This document shows positions 8,770 to 17,058 of a stretch of DNA of 64,000 nt, piece by piece. Origin of the DNA: Pseudomonas tritici (GTDB lineage: Bacteria; Pseudomonadota; Gammaproteobacteria; Pseudomonadales; Pseudomonadaceae); assembly GCF_014268275.3 (NCBI RefSeq), contig NZ_CP077084.1, positions 4,402,001 to 4,466,000 of the forward strand, in the 5' to 3' direction. The notes beneath the pieces are model-generated. The model was not told the DNA's origin, did not search any database, and saw nothing but the letters and a program-made list of their open reading frames with translations. Both the position numbers and the translations under genes were made by a program. Within the stretch, counting starts at the first letter, position 1. Each line of letters begins with the position of its first letter.

Positions 8770-8934
8770 GTCTTGCCTCACCAACAGAAGAAGTCGATCC
8801 GTAATTTAAAGCAAATCTATCATTCGTCAAACGCAATAATCTCGTCAATTTTTGCATTGGAAACATTTTTGAAACCTTGAGACTCTTGCTCCAAGAGCAT
8901 CAATTACGTCGATTGATCAACAAGAGTCAGAGTC

Positions 8935-10017
8935 ATGCAAAGAATTCCCTGTGTGCTGATGCGCGGTGGTACCTCCAAGGGGCCGGTGTTTCTCGACTGG
9001 GATCTGCCGGCTGTCATCGCGGAACGCGACGAGCTGCTGCTCAACGTGATGGGCTCCGGCCATGAGCTGGAGATCGATGGTATTGGCGGTGGCAGCCCGC
9101 AAACCAGCAAGGTCGCTATTGTCAGCCCTTCCCTGCACCCGGACGCGGACGTCGATTACCTGTTCGTCCAGGTGATGGTTTCGCAGCGCCGGGTCGACAG
9201 CGCCCCCAACTGCGGCAACATGCTGTGTGCCGTCGGCCCGTTCGCCATCGAGCAGGGCTTGGTCAAAGGTACGCCGGGGCGCACTCGCGTGCGCATTCGC
9301 AATGTGAACACCGGGACCTTTATCCATTCCGAGGTATGCACACCGGATGGCAAAGTCAGTTACGAGGGCGACACCGCGATCGACGGTGTGCCGGGTACTG
9401 CGGCGCCGGTGCAACTGACGTTCCTTGATGCAGCCGGCAGCAAGACCGGCAAACTCCTCCCCACTGGCAACACGCAAGATGTGATCGATGGAATTGCGGT
9501 CACGTGCATCGACATGGCAATGCCCATGGTGCTGATCGAAGCCAGCCAACTGGGCAAGCGTGGCGATGAAAGCCCGGCAGAACTGGACGCCGACAAAGAC
9601 TTCCTGCGGCGCCTAGAGTCATTGCGACTTCAGGCAGGCCTGGCGATGGGCCTGGGTGATGTCAGCGACAAAGTGATTCCAAAGCCGGTGCTGGTCTCGC
9701 CCGCCAACGCTGGCGGTACGCTCCAAGTTCGTTATTTCATGCCACACAACTGCCACCGCGCGCTGGCCATTACCGGCTCGATCGGGTTGGCCACCGCGTG
9801 TGTGATCGACGGCAGCATCGTCGCGCAAATGCTCGGCGGCATCAGTACGCCGCGCCTTGAAGCGGTGCGCATCGAGCACCCAAGCGGTGGGATTGATGTC
9901 GTATTGTCCTACACGGGTGTTAACGGTGAGACAATTCAGGCTTCCGTCGTTCGCACAGCGCGCAGGCTTTTTTCCGGCTTCGTTTATGCCACGGACTCTC
10001 AACGCCTCGCCGGATAA
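8935..10017 (+). CDS. PrpF/GalD-family isomerase (4-oxalomesaconate tautomerase-like)
   Basis: 360 residues, close to the length of P. putida GalD (361) and shorter than PrpF (about 397). Family landmarks are the N-terminal RGGTSKG at 10-16, GGGSPQTSK near 51-59, and a candidate catalytic cysteine at 93 in APNCGNM. Members shift double bonds or isomerise cis/trans in aconitate-like acids (2-methylaconitate, 4-oxalomesaconate). The gallate dioxygenase, hydratase and aldolase genes that accompany galD in gallate degradation are not here; instead two anion symporters and a porin follow. I infer an isomerase acting on an imported aconitate-like tricarboxylate. The start has an AGAGTC-type weak ribosome site. 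Confidence 0.85.
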   Translation: MQRIPCVLMRGGTSKGPVFLDWDLPAVIAERDELLLNVMGSGHELEIDGIGGGSPQTSKVAIVSPSLHPDADVDYLFVQVMVSQRRVDSAPNCGNMLCAVGPFAIEQGLVKGTPGRTRVRIRNVNTGTFIHSEVCTPDGKVSYEGDTAIDGVPGTAAPVQLTFLDAAGSKTGKLLPTGNTQDVIDGIAVTCIDMAMPMVLIEASQLGKRGDESPAELDADKDFLRRLESLRLQAGLAMGLGDVSDKVIPKPVLVSPANAGGTLQVRYFMPHNCHRALAITGSIGLATACVIDGSIVAQMLGGISTPRLEAVRIEHPSGGIDVVLSYTGVNGETIQASVVRTARRLFSGFVYATDSQRLAG

Positions 10018-10072
10018 TTCCGGTGATCGTTGGCATTTTTGCATCCGCACAATTCTAAAAATGGGTGATGCC

Positions 10073-11374
10073 ATGAAAGTTGTTAAATCGCTCTACTTCC
10101 AGATTCTCTGCGCCGTGGTGCTGGGTATCGTCGTCGGACACTTCTGGGCCCAGCAGGCCATCGCGCTCAAACCGTTGGGTGACGCATTCATCAAACTCAT
10201 CAAGATGATGATCGCTCCAGTGGTGTTCTGCACCATCGTCACTGGCATCGCCGGAATGAGCGACAAACGCTCGCTTGGGCGCCTGCTCAGCAAAACCATG
10301 CTGCTGTTCTTCGTATTGACGGTGATCAGCCTGGTGATTGGCCTGGTGGCGGTGTATGTGTTCCAGCCGGGCGCTGGCATGAACATCGATCCCAGCCAAC
10401 TGAGCACCAAGGGACTGACCCAGTACACGGAGTCGGCCGCGAAACTTGGGGTTGTAGAGTTTTTCATGCACATCATCCCCGAAACCTTTATCGGTGCCTT
10501 CAGTAAAGGTGAAGTGCTGCCGGTTCTGTTTATCGCGGTGTTGTCCGGCTTTGCCTTGTCGTCGCTGGGCGAGCGTGGCAAGCCGGTACTCGACGTACTC
10601 GAGTCCGCCTCGCACATGGTCTTCAAGATTTTCGCTTACCTGATGCGCTTTGCACCGATCGGCGCTTTTGGGGCCCTGGCGTTCACCGTCGGCCAGTACG
10701 GCATCACCTCGCTGGGTTCGCTGGCAAAGCTGATCATGACCCTGTACATCGCCTGCGGTTTCTTTGTCTTCGCGGTACTGGGCAGCATTTGCCGTGCGAA
10801 CGGCTTCAGCCTGTGGAAATTGCTGCGCTACTTTCGCGAAGAATTCCTGGTGGTACTCGGGACCTCCTCCACGGAACCTGTCATGCCGCGCATGCTGGAG
10901 AAACTCGAAGCACTGGGTTGCAAGAAAGGCGTCGTGGGCCTGGTGCTGCCCACCGGCTACTCGTTCAACCTGGACGGCACGGCCATCTACCTGTCGTTGG
11001 CGGCGATTTTCATTGCCCAGGCCTGCAACATTGACCTGAGCCTGACGCAAATCATCACCATGCTGGCAATCATGCTCCTGTCCTCCAAAGGCGCCGCTGG
11101 CGTTACCGGCAGCGGGTTCGTGGCACTGGCCTCGACCCTGACGGTCATTCACGACATCCCGTTGGCCGGCCTGGCGTTGCTGATCGGCGTTGACCGATTC
11201 ATGTCTGAAGCCCGGGCCCTGACCAGCCTGGCCAGCAACGCAGTTGCGACAGTGGTGATTTCGATGTCTGAAAACGCCTGCCACCGCGAAACGCTGAACC
11301 GGATGCTCGACGGCAAATCTTCTGCGGCACAGGGACAAGCCTGGGAAGACCTGACGGTCGCCAAACGCATCTAG
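10073..11374 (+). CDS. DctA-like dicarboxylate/tricarboxylate:cation symporter
   Basis: 433 residues of the DAACS family, clearly DctA-like: GTSSTEPVMPRMLEKLE at HP1 and PTGYSFNLDGTAIY in TM7. The TM8 motif reads GVDRFMSEARALTSLASN; canonical DctA has ALTNLVGN, so the conserved Asn and Gly are both Ser here, and the usual C-terminal VVVAKW is replaced by VVISMSENAC. This hints at a substrate or coupling unlike plain C4-dicarboxylates. The chosen ATG at 10073 has GGGTG upstream; an in-frame ATG at 10061 is possible. It follows the isomerase by 55 bp and precedes CitMHS, so all belong to one cassette. Confidence 0.86.
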   Translation: MKVVKSLYFQILCAVVLGIVVGHFWAQQAIALKPLGDAFIKLIKMMIAPVVFCTIVTGIAGMSDKRSLGRLLSKTMLLFFVLTVISLVIGLVAVYVFQPGAGMNIDPSQLSTKGLTQYTESAAKLGVVEFFMHIIPETFIGAFSKGEVLPVLFIAVLSGFALSSLGERGKPVLDVLESASHMVFKIFAYLMRFAPIGAFGALAFTVGQYGITSLGSLAKLIMTLYIACGFFVFAVLGSICRANGFSLWKLLRYFREEFLVVLGTSSTEPVMPRMLEKLEALGCKKGVVGLVLPTGYSFNLDGTAIYLSLAAIFIAQACNIDLSLTQIITMLAIMLLSSKGAAGVTGSGFVALASTLTVIHDIPLAGLALLIGVDRFMSEARALTSLASNAVATVVISMSENACHRETLNRMLDGKSSAAQGQAWEDLTVAKRI

Positions 11375-11414
11375 CAAAAACCGAATAACACCTACTCCTG
11401 ACTGAACCCCCCTC

Positions 11415-11445
11415 CCCGCCAGGCGCCGTTGTGCCGCCCGGCGGG
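11415..11445 (+). other. GC-rich hairpin between the two transporter genes
   Basis: CCCGCC (11415-11420) pairs with GGCGGG (11440-11445), with further GC pairing inside. It lies in the 130-bp gap between the DctA-like gene and CitMHS and has no T-run. It could shield the upstream mRNA end or attenuate expression of the downstream genes. Weak evidence. Confidence 0.3.
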
Positions 11446-11504
11446 TCAGGGCTCGTGCGCCTCGGCGTCAGCCATTTTTACGATAACAACAAGAGAATCG
11501 TCCT

Positions 11505-12809
11505 ATGCTCGCTTTCCTTGGCCTGGCCATGGTGGTCGTATTCACCTTCCTCATCATGACGAAGCGCCTGTCGCCCATCGTCGCGCTCACCGTCGTACCT
11601 ATCGTCTTCGCCGTGATTGGCGGCTTCGGCGGCACCACGGGCAAGATGATGCTTGACGGCCTGAAAATGGTCGCGCCGTCTGCCGCATTGCTGTTGTTCG
11701 CGATCCTGTTCTTTGGCCTGATGATCGATGCGGGCCTGTTCGACCCGCTGATCCGCAAGATCCTCAAGCGCGTCAATGGCGACCCGATGAAGATCGCGGT
11801 GGGCACCGCCTTGCTGTCCCTGGTGGTCGCGCTCGACGGCGACGGCACCACCACCTACATGATTACCTGCGCGGCGATGCTGCCGCTGTACAAACGCATC
11901 GGCATGAACCCGATGATCCTGGCGACTATCTCCATGCTGTCCCTGAGCATCATGAGCGGCATGACACCCTGGGGCGGCCCCGCGACACGGGCCATCGCAG
12001 CGCTGGGCCTGGATGCCGGCGCATACTTCGTGCCGTTACTGCCGACCATGATCGGCGGTGCCATGTGGGTGGTCTTTGTGGCTTTCGTACTGGGGCGAGC
12101 CGAGCGCAAGCGTATTGGCAACGTGCAACTGCAAAGCGGTGGCGGCGATTGCTACATCAACGCGATTCTTGAGGACACGCCCCACAAGCGTCCCAAACTG
12201 GCCTACGTCAACCTGGTCCTGGTGATTGCGGTGATGGTGGCCCTGGTGATGGGGCTGATGCACTCCGCGATCCTGTTCCTGATCGGCTTTGTGCTCGCAC
12301 TGATGATCAACTACCCGCAATTGGATATTCAGAAAGAACGCATCCTGGCGCACTCGGGCAACGCTATGACGGTCGTGTTGCTGGTGTTCGCCGCAGGGAT
12401 TTTTGCCGGGATTTTTTCCGGCACCAAGATGGTGGATGCCCTGGCCCAGACGCTGGTCGACTGGATCCCTCCGTCCTGGGGCCACCTGTTTCCATTGGTG
12501 GTTGCGATCACCAGCATGCCGCTGACCTTCGTGCTGTCCAATGACGCCTACTATTTTGGTGTAGTGCCGATCCTTGCCAATGCGGCCGCCGCTTACGGCA
12601 TAGACCCGGTAGAAATCGCGCGTGCCTCGATCCTCGGGCAACCCGTGCATCTGATGAGTCCGCTGGTCGCATCGACGCTGTTGCTGGTGGGGATGGTCGA
12701 CCGTGACATTGGTGACTTCCAGAAAGCCACTGTCAAGTGGGCGGTGTTGACCTCCTTGGTCGTCACCGCGCTGGCCTTGTTGACTGGGGCCATCAGCCTG
12801 TTTACCTGA
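11505..12809 (+). CDS. CitMHS-family citrate/metal:proton symporter
   Basis: 434 residues, a hydrophobic carrier of about twelve membrane segments of the CitMHS family, which takes up citrate or related tricarboxylates complexed with a divalent metal. Typical stretches are the N-terminal LSPIVALTVVPIVFA, the conserved ALDGDGTTTYMITCAAMLPLYKR-like segment, SGMTPWGGPATR, and FVLSNDAYYFGVVPI late in the protein. It sits in the inner membrane. Its position after a PrpF-family isomerase and a DctA-like gene, and before an OprD porin, points to a tricarboxylate as substrate of the whole cassette. Confidence 0.9.
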   Translation: MLAFLGLAMVVVFTFLIMTKRLSPIVALTVVPIVFAVIGGFGGTTGKMMLDGLKMVAPSAALLLFAILFFGLMIDAGLFDPLIRKILKRVNGDPMKIAVGTALLSLVVALDGDGTTTYMITCAAMLPLYKRIGMNPMILATISMLSLSIMSGMTPWGGPATRAIAALGLDAGAYFVPLLPTMIGGAMWVVFVAFVLGRAERKRIGNVQLQSGGGDCYINAILEDTPHKRPKLAYVNLVLVIAVMVALVMGLMHSAILFLIGFVLALMINYPQLDIQKERILAHSGNAMTVVLLVFAAGIFAGIFSGTKMVDALAQTLVDWIPPSWGHLFPLVVAITSMPLTFVLSNDAYYFGVVPILANAAAAYGIDPVEIARASILGQPVHLMSPLVASTLLLVGMVDRDIGDFQKATVKWAVLTSLVVTALALLTGAISLFT

Positions 12810-12895
12810 TTCATCTCTCTGCTGCCTTGCAACGCGCCTCGCTCACGGGGTGCGTGTCGCCCTGCACGCCAAATAACAACAATGAGACGTTTGCC

Positions 12896-14149
12896 ATGAA
12901 CCCTATGTATACCCGTCAGGCCCTTTTTTGTGCATTGGGTCTGGTGCCGATCGCCGGTGCCAATGCCGAAGGCTTTATTGATGACAGCAAGCTCAAGCTG
13001 CAACTGCGCAATGTGTATTTCAACGAGAACTTTCGCGATGAGCACGGCATGAGTGCACGTGCCGCGAGAACGGCAAAAAGCGAACGTACCGAATGGGCCC
13101 AGGGATTCTTGCTGGACTATCAGTCCGGATTCACTGCGGGTACTCTCGGCTTCGGCGTTGATGCCCTGGGGCTCTACGGCGTAAAGCTCGACTCAGGACG
13201 CGGTCGCAGCGGTACCGGGCTCATGCCGATTCATGACGACGGCCGCGCAGCGGGCGAATTTGCCAGCGCCGGCGCCACCGCGAAAGCCCGGTTCGCCAAA
13301 ACCACCGTCAAGTACGGCACCCTGCTGCCCAAGACCCCGGTGCTGATTTACAACGACGCACGTCTGTTGCCCCAGACCTATCAGGGCACTCAGGTCAGCA
13401 GTAACGACATCGAGAACCTGACGGTCACCGGCGGGCACCTGGACCGTTTCAAATTACGCGACTCCACCGACAGCGTGCCGATTGTGCCGGATGGCTACAG
13501 TGGCGAAAAGTCAGGCGACTTCAACTACGCCGGCGCCGAATACAAATGGGGGAAAAACACCCGCTTGAGTTATTTCTACGGCGAACTGGAAAACTTTTAC
13601 CGCCAGAACTTCGCCGGTATCCAGCACGACCTGCCGCTGGCCGGTGGCGTGCTGACTGGCGACCTGCGGTACTTCAACAGCGCTGATAGCGGCTCTGCCT
13701 ACGCAGGCAAAATCGATAACGACATGTTCAGCGGGCAATTGTCCTACGCGATCGCTGGCCATACCGTTGGCGGGGGCTACCAGAGCCTGCGCGGCGATGC
13801 CGGTTTGCCCTACATCAGTGGCGCAACCGTGTACTCGTTCAGTAACGCCGGCATTGGCAAGTTCATCGAGGAAGACGAAAAGACCTGGATGCTCAACTAC
13901 GGCTACAACTTCGCCGCCGTCGGCGTCCCCGGCCTGACTTTCTCTGCGCGCTACTTGAGCGGCAATGACGGCAAGTCCACCACCACGGTCAAGGAATGGG
14001 AGCGCGATACCGAACTGGCCTACGTTGTACAGGCCGGCACGCTCAAGGGCCTGGGTGTGCGCATGCGCAACTATGTGTACCGCTCGGAGTTCTCCCGAGG
14101 GCGCGACAGCAACCGCCTCTACCTCACCTACGACATCGCCCTCTGGTAA
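12896..14149 (+). CDS. OprD-family outer-membrane porin
   Basis: 417 residues with a signal peptide likely cut after Ala-24 (GANA|EG), then an OprD-type 18-strand barrel opening FIDDSKLKLQLRNVYFNENF and closing with an aromatic C-terminus (YDIALW). The middle carries the family TVKYGTLLPKTPVL and RLLPQTYQGTQ segments. Such porins give specific entry of small carboxylates or basic amino acids. The ATG at 12896 is the only start that gives a proper signal peptide. It is the last gene of the cassette with the isomerase and two symporters, so the probable cargo is the same organic acid. Confidence 0.9.
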   Translation: MNPMYTRQALFCALGLVPIAGANAEGFIDDSKLKLQLRNVYFNENFRDEHGMSARAARTAKSERTEWAQGFLLDYQSGFTAGTLGFGVDALGLYGVKLDSGRGRSGTGLMPIHDDGRAAGEFASAGATAKARFAKTTVKYGTLLPKTPVLIYNDARLLPQTYQGTQVSSNDIENLTVTGGHLDRFKLRDSTDSVPIVPDGYSGEKSGDFNYAGAEYKWGKNTRLSYFYGELENFYRQNFAGIQHDLPLAGGVLTGDLRYFNSADSGSAYAGKIDNDMFSGQLSYAIAGHTVGGGYQSLRGDAGLPYISGATVYSFSNAGIGKFIEEDEKTWMLNYGYNFAAVGVPGLTFSARYLSGNDGKSTTTVKEWERDTELAYVVQAGTLKGLGVRMRNYVYRSEFSRGRDSNRLYLTYDIALW

Positions 14150-14159
14150 GTCGACGATT

Positions 14160-14179
14160 GCGGCCCATGCGGCCGCTTT
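14160..14179 (+). terminator. Hairpin after the porin gene
   Basis: GCGGCC-CATGC-GGCCGC followed by TTTC, 10 bases after the porin stop codon. The stem is perfect and GC-rich but the T-run is short, so termination is probable rather than sure. Confidence 0.6.
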
Positions 14180-14202
14180 CCTACAGGTTAAGGCAAGGCC
14201 CC

Positions 14203-14263
14203 CTCAACATGCTGGCACTCAATGCCGCTGTCGAGGCGGCGCGAGCCGGGGATGCAGTACGAA
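14203..14263 (+). pseudogene. Relic of a methyl-accepting chemotaxis protein signalling tip
   Basis: About 20 codons translate as LNMLALNAAVEAARAGDAV. This matches the most conserved stretch of bacterial chemoreceptors (N-L-L-A-L-N-A-A-I-E-A-A-R-A-G), the hairpin tip that binds CheA/CheW. Nothing on either side continues the chemoreceptor, there is no HAMP or sensor domain and no start codon context. It is the remnant of a deleted gene left between the porin and the hydrolase. Confidence 0.7.
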
Positions 14264-14267
14264 AGCC

Positions 14268-14350
14268 GCGCCCTTTTGCTCGCTTTGGCGAAAGTTGAGG
14301 CCCAACGCTTCCAAGGCAATAGGGACCTTGACGCTGTTGGGGGGAGCAAT
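14268..14350 (-). pseudogene. Relic of a glutathione S-transferase N-terminal domain
   Basis: On the minus strand a short open stretch reads APPNSVKVPIALEALGL, then NFRQSEQKG. This resembles the start of bacterial glutathione S-transferases (TPNS/G-x-K-V-x-I-A-L-E-E-L-G-L-x-Y ... E-Q-K). The start, the rest of the thioredoxin fold and the helical domain are absent. It abuts the chemoreceptor relic on the opposite strand, so at least two lost genes left scraps here. The match is by eye over about 27 residues. Confidence 0.55.
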
Positions 14351-14403
14351 GCCGTGACCGCCACGCAACATGCAAGACGCTAACGAGCGAGTAGAGAGGA
14401 CCC

Positions 14404-14432
14404 GCAACAGCGGGCGCATGACCCGCTGTTGC
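14404..14432. repeat. Perfect inverted repeat downstream of the hydrolase gene
   Basis: GCAACAGCGGG (14404-14414) and its complement (14422-14432) are separated by 7 bases. It lies 17 bases past the stop of the hydrolase gene on the minus strand. No T-run follows, but the stem is strong enough to act as a transcript-end hairpin. Confidence 0.5.
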
Positions 14433-14448
14433 AGACGTGCGACAGGAC

Positions 14449-15411
14449 TTATTTTTGCGGCACCACATTCCGGTCCAGGAAGCGGTGGATTTCACCACTG
14501 ATCTCGTTCAAGTGTGTTTCCAGTGCGAAGTGCCCGGTGTCGTAGAGATGTACCTCAGCTTTGGGAATATCACGCTTGAATGCGTTCGCGCCTGCCGGGA
14601 GAAAAAACGGATCGTTCTTTCCCCAGACGGCCAACATCGGCGGCTGATATTTGCGGAAATACGCCTGGAACTCGGGGTAGCGCTTCACGTTGGTGGCATA
14701 GTCTGCGAACAGGTCCAGCTGGATTTCATCGTTACCGGGACGCGACACGAACGCGTAATCCAAGGTGTATGTTTCAGGTGCGATACTGTCAGGGTCCGCT
14801 ACGCCATGCGTGTATTGCCACTTGATTGATTCTGGTTTGAGCAGCTCGCGCAATGCGTTGCGGTTCTGGGCAGTGGGCGCGTTCCAGTAACGTTGAATCG
14901 GGTTCCAGCCCTCGCTGAGGCCTTCAACGTAAGCATTCCCGTTTTGGCTAATGATTGCGCTGATTCTATCGGGGTGTGCGACGGCCATCCGCCAGCCTAC
15001 AGGCGCACCGTAGTCGAAGACTTGAAGAGCGTAGCGATTCAGCGCAAGCGCTTCAGTAAATCCATCCATGGTTTTGGCGATGTTGTCGAACGTGTATGAG
15101 TACTTCGCCCGATCAGGGCTGTCCGAGAATCCAAAACCTGGGAAGTCAGGGGCAATCACGTGGTAACGGTCCGCTAGTTTCGAAATCAAGTCGCGATACA
15201 TGAATGATGAGGTAGGAAATCCATGAAGCAACACGATGGTTGGCGCCGATGGGTCGCCCGCTTCCCGATAAAAGATGCGGACCCCTTTTACCTCTACAAA
15301 ATGGTGTTGGACGTCGCTTGCCCTTTGGTGGCTAATGTCGGCTGCTTCCACTCCCGCGCTGGCGAGCGCTGCACTGAGGGCAGTGGCGGCTAACAACGTT
15401 TTAATGCTCAT
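14449..15411 (-). CDS. Exported alpha/beta hydrolase of the epoxide hydrolase/haloalkane dehalogenase type
   Basis: 320 residues with a signal peptide (MSIKTLLAATALSAALASAG, cut near Ala-23/24), so periplasmic. The oxyanion-hole motif HGFPTS is at 63-68 and the nucleophile region VFDYGAPVG puts aspartate 133 at the nucleophile elbow, which is the epoxide-hydrolase/dehalogenase class rather than serine esterases. The catalytic His is likely in DTGHFALETH near 297. AGGAG precedes the ATG. It is divergent from a LysR gene with a palindrome in between. The substrate is unknown; hydrolysis of an epoxide, haloalkane or similar is possible. Confidence 0.82.
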   Translation of the reverse strand: MSIKTLLAATALSAALASAGVEAADISHQRASDVQHHFVEVKGVRIFYREAGDPSAPTIVLLHGFPTSSFMYRDLISKLADRYHVIAPDFPGFGFSDSPDRAKYSYTFDNIAKTMDGFTEALALNRYALQVFDYGAPVGWRMAVAHPDRISAIISQNGNAYVEGLSEGWNPIQRYWNAPTAQNRNALRELLKPESIKWQYTHGVADPDSIAPETYTLDYAFVSRPGNDEIQLDLFADYATNVKRYPEFQAYFRKYQPPMLAVWGKNDPFFLPAGANAFKRDIPKAEVHLYDTGHFALETHLNEISGEIHRFLDRNVVPQK

Positions 15412-15546
15412 GCAAACTCCTTGGACACTGAATGAAAAAGATAAGTGGTCTATCAGGCGATGAGTTCATGGCTTGTCGAGCGTCAGGCGCACCCACTTGA
15501 TAGGGCTATATTGCCTGTTTCAATAAACCAACATAATCTGAGAATA

Positions 15547-15565
15547 TTGGTAATCTCCCTACCAA
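15547..15565. promoter_or_regulatory. LysR-type palindrome
   Basis: TTGGTA-ATCTCCC-TACCAA is a perfect inverted repeat of 6-base arms, 16 bases before the LysR start and 136 bases before the divergent hydrolase gene. Size and spacing fit a LysR operator, probably for autoregulation. Confidence 0.5.
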
Positions 15566-15580
15566 ATATTGGAACATTCC

Positions 15581-16471
15581 ATGGACAGATTTGAGGCAAT
15601 GAAGCTGCTCGTGGCTGCGATTGATGCTGGCAGCCTGACGGCAGCCGGACGGCTAGCCGATATCCCTCTTCCCACCATCAGCAGGAAAATTTCTGACCTG
15701 GAGATGCTGATAGGTAGCCGCTTATTGATTCGAACCACGCGTAGGCTCTCGTTGACCGATGCAGGGGTGGCTTATGTGGCTGCTGCACGCCGAATATTGG
15801 AGCAGTTGGAGGTTGCCGAACGCGAAGCTGCCGGAGAATTCATTGCCCCCAAAGGCGAACTGGTCCTGACCGCGCCCATCATGTTCGGCCGGCTGCAGGT
15901 GCTGCCGATCGTCAACGCGTTTTTAGGGGAGTTTTCCGAAATCAACATCCGGCTCCTGCTTTCTGATCGCAACGCTCACCTCGTTGACGACCACGTGGAC
16001 ATGGCAGTGCGCATTGGAACACTCGCTGATAGCGGCATGATCGCCACTCAGGTGGGGGCCATGAGAACTGTAATTTGCGCGAGTCCTAGGCTGCTGGAAG
16101 CGTATGGAAGACCTGAATGTCCCGCAGACCTGCAGAACTTGCCAACCGTGCGACTTGACGCCCCTATGCCTTTTCAACACTCAAAACATGGCGTGGCAGA
16201 ATCAACGAGGCGGATGCCCCCGCGCTTATCGGTGACGACCGCTGACGCAGCAGCGCAGGCCGCCATTGATGGCGTTGGAGTCGTTCAGTTATTGCACTAC
16301 CAAGTCGCGGAGGCGATCAGCGAGGGACTGCTGGAGATTGTGCTGGATAACTATGAGCCTCCGTCGGCGCCTATCAACCTGATCCACATGTCACCTGGGC
16401 ATATGCCCCTGAAAATGAGGCGATTTCTGGATTTCGCGATTCCTCGGTTTCGTCAGCGCCTGGATCAGTAA
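15581..16471 (+). CDS. LysR-type transcriptional regulator
   Basis: 296 residues from the ATG at 15581; the frame also opens at a TTG 12 bases earlier. The HTH is at about 1-60 (GSLTAAGRLADIPLPTISRKISDLE, then SRLLIRTTRRLSLTDAG), followed by a LysR effector domain (FGRLQVLPIVNAFL). It belongs to the large CrgA/YafC-like subgroup by its RTTRRLSLTDAG signature. Divergent from the exported hydrolase gene, which is its likely target. Confidence 0.87.
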   Translation: MDRFEAMKLLVAAIDAGSLTAAGRLADIPLPTISRKISDLEMLIGSRLLIRTTRRLSLTDAGVAYVAAARRILEQLEVAEREAAGEFIAPKGELVLTAPIMFGRLQVLPIVNAFLGEFSEINIRLLLSDRNAHLVDDHVDMAVRIGTLADSGMIATQVGAMRTVICASPRLLEAYGRPECPADLQNLPTVRLDAPMPFQHSKHGVAESTRRMPPRLSVTTADAAAQAAIDGVGVVQLLHYQVAEAISEGLLEIVLDNYEPPSAPINLIHMSPGHMPLKMRRFLDFAIPRFRQRLDQ

Positions 16472-16528
16472 ACTCAGCAATGGCGTGCGAACCTCACTCA
16501 GTTTGCTCCGACAGTTTAGGAATTATTC

Positions 16529-16882
16529 ATGGCATTCATTGTTACCTGCGTTGTGTCCCTATTTTTTTGGACTGTTGTTTCAGTAATCACAGGGGCTGAG
16601 GAGCCGTGGGACCTGGCCAGTTACTGGACGATCATCTATCCCGCCGCGCTAGCGCTGTCGGTAATCCTCGGGGCAGTACTAAGAAGCTCACAGTGGTCCG
16701 CAGGTGGCGTCGTAATGCTCTCCCAGATCCCAGTGGTTTTAGCGATTTCTGGTGCATCCCCGTTGCTAGGCGTCGGTATCATCTATGCGGCCCTTCTCTC
16801 AATTCCGGCGATAGCCCTGTCATGGCTCGCTGGCAAATTGCGCTCAGGTAAGAACGGACGATGGACATCTACGAAGAAATGA
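16529..16882 (+). CDS. Small integral membrane protein of unknown function
   Basis: 117 residues with about four hydrophobic segments (roughly 1-20, 33-52, 59-75 and 78-100) and a basic C-terminal tail (GKLRSGKNGRWTSTKK), which favours a cytoplasmic C-terminus. AGGA lies 7 bases before the ATG. It follows the LysR gene by 57 bp on the same strand and may be co-transcribed. I do not recognise a family; codon use and lower GC differ from the core genes to the right. Confidence 0.6.
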   Translation: MAFIVTCVVSLFFWTVVSVITGAEEPWDLASYWTIIYPAALALSVILGAVLRSSQWSAGGVVMLSQIPVVLAISGASPLLGVGIIYAALLSIPAIALSWLAGKLRSGKNGRWTSTKK

Positions 16883-17058
16883 AGGCTCCGTTCCGGGAAC
16901 AACCGAGACGCGTACTGATTACACAATAAAGATTGAGCCAGGCAAAAAAATACGGCGGCCGGACAGTACGACGTAACCCCCTGTTCGCCCAAATACGATT
17001 GATAGATGCCCTTTGCGCAGATCCCCCCGCAAAGCCAAGACAGAGTGTGCTCAAGTTA

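Noticed and set aside
10055..11377. A 440-codon minus-strand frame opposite the DctA-like gene
   Set aside because: Shadow of the symporter gene; His/Gln/Arg-rich translation without any domain.
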